Below, piece after piece: positions 60,501 to 64,000 of a stretch of 64,000 nt of DNA. The notes under the pieces are model-generated. The model had not been told where the DNA came from. It made no database searches and saw nothing but the letters and a program-made list of their open reading frames with translations. The stretch lies in NCBI GenBank assembly GCA_005223375.1, contig RXOD01003802.1:1-64000 (forward strand), written 5' to 3'. The position numbers and the translations under genes were made by a program. Every line of letters starts with the position of its first letter. Within the stretch, counting starts at the first letter, position 1. The stretch comes from Amoebophrya sp. AT5.2 (Eukaryota > Sar > Dinophyceae > Syndiniales > Amoebophryaceae).

Positions 60501-62125
60501 AGACGGCCGCTGGCGGCCGCGGTTGTCCTTGACGCAGTAGAGCGGGTGTGGGTATCTGCGGGTGCGTCCAATCCTGGCTCGCGGCTTGGAATGCGGCCGG
60601 ATTCGAGGTGAGGGCTTGGCACAAAGTGGCCTGGCACTTTGGAAATCCAACCCTTTCCGGCGTCTACAGATGCGGATCGTGGACGTGGGTTTGAGGGGTC
60701 TTGGCTACTTCCTGTCTCCCTGCAGTTTTCTTGCGAGCGCGACGCTTGTTCCTGTTCATCTTCGTCCTGCAACAATGTGATCGCCCCACGTCCACCTGCG
60801 GGCCCGGGCGCGGCCGTCTCCCCTGCTAGTCCTAGTTGCCGCAAGGATCCGGATGTGCTGCGCATCAGCGACGGGCTCCCTGGTGATGACGTTTTTTCAC
60901 TCGCCTCAGCGCCTCCTCCTCCTGTATCGACCCGAAGATCCAGATCGACTTCCGAGTCGACATCTTCATCTTCTTGGTGTGGTTGAGAGTCCTTCATTTC
61001 ATCATCTCGCGCGCGCGCCAGTTCTACGTGAGATTCTTCATCAATGTTGTCTGCAAAATGTTTTTCCCCTTGCGTAGTGTGTGGGATGTTGATCGATAAA
61101 AACGTGGATCCGCCTCTCGCTGGTGATGGGTTCTCTGAGTCAGCCATCGTTCGCCACCGCCTGTCTAATATGCAAACCCAGATTCCCAAAAAGAGCACCG
61201 GCAGGAAGCACAGCAGAAGCGCGCAGCCCATGAACAGCGTGGTCAACACGTTCGCCCAATTCAATGTCCCGTAGAAGTAGTTGCACATGGATCTCACGTC
61301 GCTGTTTTTCTCCGCGACGGTTCTCCCTTCCAACTCAGCATTTGTCATCGGGCGGCAGCCGCTCGTTTCCGATTGAGGTTCCACGGCGTCGTTACATATT
61401 CTGCTGCAACTGACCTCTAATTTCGCGACGAAGGCAATCAGCGTAAACACCCCATAGCAGAGACCGAGTGTCAGCACGTGAACGCCGTCTTTCAGCTTCA
61501 CTCTCTGATTATTACAGTACGCGTCCGCCGCCGCCAAAAGAAAAGTCGCCCCGTGCGTGAGGACCTTCACGTAAAAGAAGTCGTCGTCTAGTGGAGACTC
61601 GTTTTTCTCCCTTGCTTGGGCAAGTTGATTCGGGAAGGCGAGAACCCAAAATAGCACGGACGACAGAAAGGCGGCGGGGAGGGAGAGGACGAACAGCCGC
61701 TGCGCAATTTTACAGTGGATGGGGGCTTCGGTGTTTTCGAACTGTCTTGCCTTTTTCAAGGGTACCATGACGTGGCAAACACGAGTGATCTCGCTGGCGC
61801 GCTCGCTGGTCGCGGACGAAGATGTTCTCGAGGGTCGATTGCGACTGGCCGTAGACGTGGAGCCGCCGAGGACCCGCATGTCGCGACGACTCCCCGCCTC
61901 TATGCTGCACGGATCAGCATCAACGGCTCTGACGGTTTTCACGTGGGTAATGGTCGCGTCGTGGCTGGGCACGTGAAAAAGGGGTGCTGCTGAAAGAAGC
62001 TCTGGATCTGGCGGAGGTTGGCCACGGTACTGCGCAGCTCCATCAACGGTAGTCGAGATGGAGGGCGAGGACGCTTGCGCTTCGACGTCGGCTGCGAGAG
62101 AGTCTCCTCGCCGTCGCGTTATCAT
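57566..62125 (-). CDS. very large polytopic membrane protein (1519 aa) with two membrane modules
   Basis: A single intronless frame of 1519 residues. Module 1, about residues 125-325, has helices such as FVLSLPAAFLSSVLFWVLAF, VKVLTHGATFLLAAADAY and VLTLGLCYGVFTLIAFVA, then LNWANVLTTLFMGCALLLCFLPVLF; the layout resembles FAR-17a/AIG1-like proteins. A long Ser-rich, charged linker (about 330-850) follows. Module 2 begins near 855: IFFYVRILFFLFALSIL, WFCYITHWSLVFEAAYLSM (rolling-stone-like), then seven or more further helices to about residue 1280. A charged tail with repeated acidic clusters ends at KVLIYEI. Possible function: lipid-related or sensory membrane role; the family resemblance is weak and by eye. 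A GTATTAATT donor-like site lies five codons before the stop. Confidence 0.7.
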   Translation of the reverse strand: MITRRRGDSLAADVEAQASSPSISTTVDGAAQYRGQPPPDPELLSAAPLFHVPSHDATITHVKTVRAVDADPCSIEAGSRRDMRVLGGSTSTASRNRPSRTSSSATSERASEITRVCHVMVPLKKARQFENTEAPIHCKIAQRLFVLSLPAAFLSSVLFWVLAFPNQLAQAREKNESPLDDDFFYVKVLTHGATFLLAAADAYCNNQRVKLKDGVHVLTLGLCYGVFTLIAFVAKLEVSCSRICNDAVEPQSETSGCRPMTNAELEGRTVAEKNSDVRSMCNYFYGTLNWANVLTTLFMGCALLLCFLPVLFLGIWVCILDRRWRTMADSENPSPARGGSTFLSINIPHTTQGEKHFADNIDEESHVELARARDDEMKDSQPHQEDEDVDSEVDLDLRVDTGGGGAEASEKTSSPGSPSLMRSTSGSLRQLGLAGETAAPGPAGGRGAITLLQDEDEQEQASRSQENCRETGSSQDPSNPRPRSASVDAGKGWISKVPGHFVPSPHLESGRIPSREPGLDAPADTHTRSTASRTTAAASGRLSCMASSSRPTSTPRPPPSANGAASLTKRLSVSLRHSSLVMSRVQTSLRIYCRHGWRKALFHDERDGRMPAFFLRQLIENPCEVLQLDKMSHLEFLECYGGSGLACLKNSNVELGELLNELAQRGQGDSNDQRAASLNTVGFSSAGLECAGGDMGGRAALAALPGDTTSQRGGLASSSSSAGRGTRPLATASLPLSQQRESTPHTSAVDVGSVHTIALMKKGSTVVRTTTSTTARNSGGEKVTSNYEEATSASVSVGDSATVPAAWTVANVVSRAGRVTSPVTGSSRADIGRQARTANLPKGGGDVRPIFFYVRILFFLFALSILIISLTTWWRTPGSWFCYITHWSLVFEAAYLSMAAYSTWCAQRDLREVVLHVDGDADESMKLQHQGDDPSPPQREPVSKQGTGGVKDSARRREGDGKRVEITKTPTGRGTGSKLQERGEETSNSTAPVVRRPYRAWACFFLVVAVGNYLLSALVIFLFWHLGGGHFETCRVDRDTLLAAMEVRGPGAEATVIADHRHNANYLLPDMRAGVLFLYSPLFLIMNAYMAFLFAVMVFNVQVTSAVTGGYFASLSACWITVQYVTFAHQDVSSAMYVNGFAAVVLLLFWTTVYYPEPRSFVRLCVLCRAGLTFLFYAFSGTILLGDYGFLWLIDMVDSYEAASTKENAALYAAILRALVFFFVFQVFNPVAETFVIRSFTAAARNNLESQACFFASGVEENEAGAEVGDGETQKLGNKDEVDAPCTCPNRGDEDDKTKTVVGIGNEGTSSGDGTGDNAETQSGRHVSDINDALGSCSTPRRSRELNHTTRRAYLFRVKYWGYYLFYFYKIAFGRRLLFRAGWGWLLLCVIAKDVASHILQFAVRILDPCIVLHAKFLASEQLSKRRPWLCGFVRWWDDSPLSEWLLGGWTYHYDVTTLFKDTGSDAADRNDADDDEPPEASLAPPAVSLSRSDQQDDDAEASETDGVAAPQKVLIYEI

Positions 62126-62634
62126 CCTCTTGTTTCAGTAGGAGACGACACCACGAGATGGACTACAACGGAGAGCGACGCTCCATCCACAGTCGCGCTC
62201 GCGGCAGGTCTAAATATATCCACAGCGACTGTGACAGCATGTGCCTGCATCCTCCTGTTGTAACTCGATCTCGAACTACACGACCTTCCTACTATTAATA
62301 ACTTAATTCAGTTCGTGAAGTTAGTGCGTGCTCGTCATTCTAGGCGGACTGCTTCTATGTGCTGCTTTTCATCACTAGGGAGTACAGACAACTGCCGCAG
62401 CTCCTGCGCGTTTTTCTCTCGGTTGCTTGTTTCAGCGTCAGCTGTCTGATTTCCTATGATGCTGGGGAATTGCGGGCGCCGAACCTCGCGTGCATTAGGC
62501 TACATGATCAACGAGTTAGGATAATGATCAACGAGCTAGCTCCGATGTCCAGGGGAACTGGCGGGCTTCGCGCCAGGCGTGCGCTACGCTAATGACCAAC
62601 CAGCTAGGGCAAAGCACTAAACGATAGAACTACT

Positions 62635-62716
62635 GCTGCAGCCAAGCCCAGGCGTCATTATCGTCGCGTGAGCACCGGCCCAAACCGTCAGCCGAAGCGT
62701 CGGACCAGCTTAAGTT
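62635..62716 (+). repeat. dispersed repeat, copy 2
   Basis: Aligns with 16247-16330 over about 80 bases with the shared words GCTGCAGCCAA, AAACCGTCA and CGGACCA in the same order. The similarity may extend some 35 bases to the left (GCAAAGCACTAAACGATA against GTAAAGTACTACGACATA). Confidence 0.6.
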
Positions 62717-62741
62717 TGTGCAACATGCCGCAGCAGGATAA

Positions 62742-62968
62742 GGCATCAAATGAGCCGTAGGAGCGTATCACTCAAAGCAAAGAAACCTCACTCATCAAAT
62801 GAGCCGCAGGGGCCTTCTATCACTTTCTCAGCTTCTATGTATAGCAGGAACATCTGGCCAACTACCTCTACACGCAGCCGCGCGACTGGCTGCGCCGCCT
62901 TTCAGACTGCGCGGGCCGCATATGGCGGCCCGGATCGCGATCAGATTGGCTGCGCCGCGTTTCAGACT
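62742..62968. repeat. two pairs of short direct repeats
   Basis: CATCAAATGAGCCG(T/C)AG occurs near 62743 and 62793. TTGGCTGCGCCGC or TGGCTGCGCCGC followed by (C/G)TTTCAGACT occurs near 62887 and 62946, around a GC hairpin. Noncoding. Confidence 0.7.
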
Positions 62969-63239
62969 AGGCGACTGTATCTTAATTTTCGGTCTGAAAA
63001 AGCAAAAGCCCTCTTCTGTCACGCCTTTCGTTAGCTGGGACTTTTGAAAAATTTCTTGGAAACAGCGGCATTTCCAGTGTTTTTTTCGCAAAATTATGAA
63101 TCAAAAAGGAGAATAAAAATCATCTTGAACGGACTCTAAACTATGACTCCACACGTGAGGACAACAGAGCCTCCGGCTAACGCCCTCCTTGTGCTCATGG
63201 TCATGGTGTTATTTGCTTCCGATGCAGCTTCCCTATGTA

Positions 63240-63480
63240 ATGTATGTTCAAGGGCACAAGTGGAAACGGAATATCGTGTCCCACTCAAGCTCCGAAAGAT
63301 TCAGCAGTTTCTGTAGATTCGCTAGCTTAAATGATGACCACAACAGCAACATCATTATTCAGATGTGATGCGTTAATTCAAGAGCAAGCAGAAACTGATC
63401 GCGATTGCGACCCAATTCGGAACGATTTCGGAAATTTTGAAAAAGCTGGGGCGGGGCCACATGGTAGCGCCACTGCGTAC
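63240..63480 (-). pseudogene. decayed copy of the C terminus of the 56124-57386 membrane protein
   Basis: Read on the minus strand, LLWSSFKLANLQKLLNLSEL and the following EWDTIF match LLWSPFKLVKLQRLLDLPDL and DWETVW at the C terminus of the gene at 56124. Just upstream, in a different frame, SFFKISEIVPNWVAIAISF corresponds to the last membrane helix. A frame change and an in-frame stop separate the two parts. DNA similarity continues past the stop codon (CTTCCCTAT), so flanking sequence was copied too. It may be a pseudogene, or the 3' end of a diverged gene whose body lies beyond the window and which uses a small intron here. Confidence 0.6.
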
Positions 63481-64000
63481 CAACATCCGGCGCAAATGCG
63501 ACACGGTAAGAGAGTCGCTCCCGCGCGCCCGAACTGGCGCGCTGTGATGTCGCACAGCCCCCATCGCAGTCGAAAGTCTTGACTTGGGTATCATCATTGC
63601 ACACAAGCCAATGCTGCAGCAGAAAGTGCCTTACGCTTACTTGCCACGTAGGCAAGCCCACCAGAATGCGATGGGAAGCGATGGCACCTCCACGGGCCGA
63701 CCACGCACTACGCTGCGTCTAGCGCGGGCGCCTTGAAGTACAGCACCAACGCGAGGAGAGAAGGGGCTCAACGACACAAAACTGACAGCCTCCACCCCCT
63801 CCCCCACACTCAACGGAGCCAAAATGCAGTGCCCGTGGGTGCTGACAAACGAAAGAAGCCCTGCCCCGCCCTGGCTCGCAAACAATTCCGTGCGATCTTG
63901 ATGCAGATGCGGCCAAATGCTCACCGCACTGACGGCGACAATCCCAAAACATTCCCTCGCTCCGCGCGCCTTGGCTGCGGAAGTTTGCGGGATCATTCTG
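63481..64000. other. right edge of window, no supported gene
   Basis: Minus-strand frames at 63637-63996 and others are open but without domains. Possible further decayed sequence from the copied membrane protein, not alignable by eye. Confidence 0.4.

Larger units (their letters stand above)
62126..63239. other. intergenic, repeat-bearing region
   Basis: No supported gene. It contains a copy of a dispersed repeat, two pairs of short direct repeats, and a GGGCCGC/GCGGCCC hairpin near 62912-62930. Confidence 0.55.

Overview
The window looks like nuclear DNA of a dinoflagellate, or a close relative in the dinoflagellate lineage. The main evidence is a small basic protein at 49188-49703 that I read as a dinoflagellate/viral nucleoprotein (DVNP), the family that largely replaces histones in dinoflagellate chromatin. 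Three other features agree with this. Every gene I can support is on the minus strand. Introns begin with GT, but often GTAC, and one begins with GC. Several start codons sit in a CAAAATG context just after an AG, as expected for spliced-leader acceptors. Gene density is about one gene per 3 kb, compact for a core dinoflagellate and compatible with a syndinian such as Amoebophrya. That last placement is inference only.

Layout in window order (genes are transcribed right to left). 1-9700: a small acidic protein, a J1-crystallin-type ADP-ribosylglycohydrolase, two small two-exon proteins and a five-exon coiled-coil protein. 9701-19000: the axonemal dynein assembly factor DNAAF10/WDR92 (six exons), a class II DnaJ with a membrane tail, and a Lys/Met/Ala-rich protein with three DEAAAF repeats and an EF-hand. 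20577-30607: a large intronless sphingomyelinase-like enzyme with a membrane block inside its catalytic domain, a six-exon four-helix membrane protein and a ZNF706-like zinc finger. 31496-36843: a La-motif/aminotransferase fusion and a GNL1-type circularly permuted GTPase. 37738-45471: two large intronless predicted secreted proteins and a DHHC palmitoyltransferase. 45979-46930: two fold-back repeats flanking a palindromic TTTACCG/CGGTAAA array. 49188-54853: DVNP, a Cys-loop ligand-gated ion channel and a membrane-anchored histidine phosphatase. 56124-62125: two intronless membrane proteins. A decayed copy of the first of these lies at 63240-63480.

The genes do not form an operon or one pathway. 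Some have loose themes: DNAAF10 and DnaJ act in chaperone and flagellar assembly; the sphingomyelinase-like enzyme, DHHC enzyme, Cys-loop channel and large membrane proteins belong to membranes and signalling. Genes fall into two classes, those with 2-6 short-to-medium exons and those that are large and intronless.

Exon boundaries were derived by hand from reading frame, splice dinucleotides and phase agreement. Where all phases close they are likely right, but no transcript data were available.
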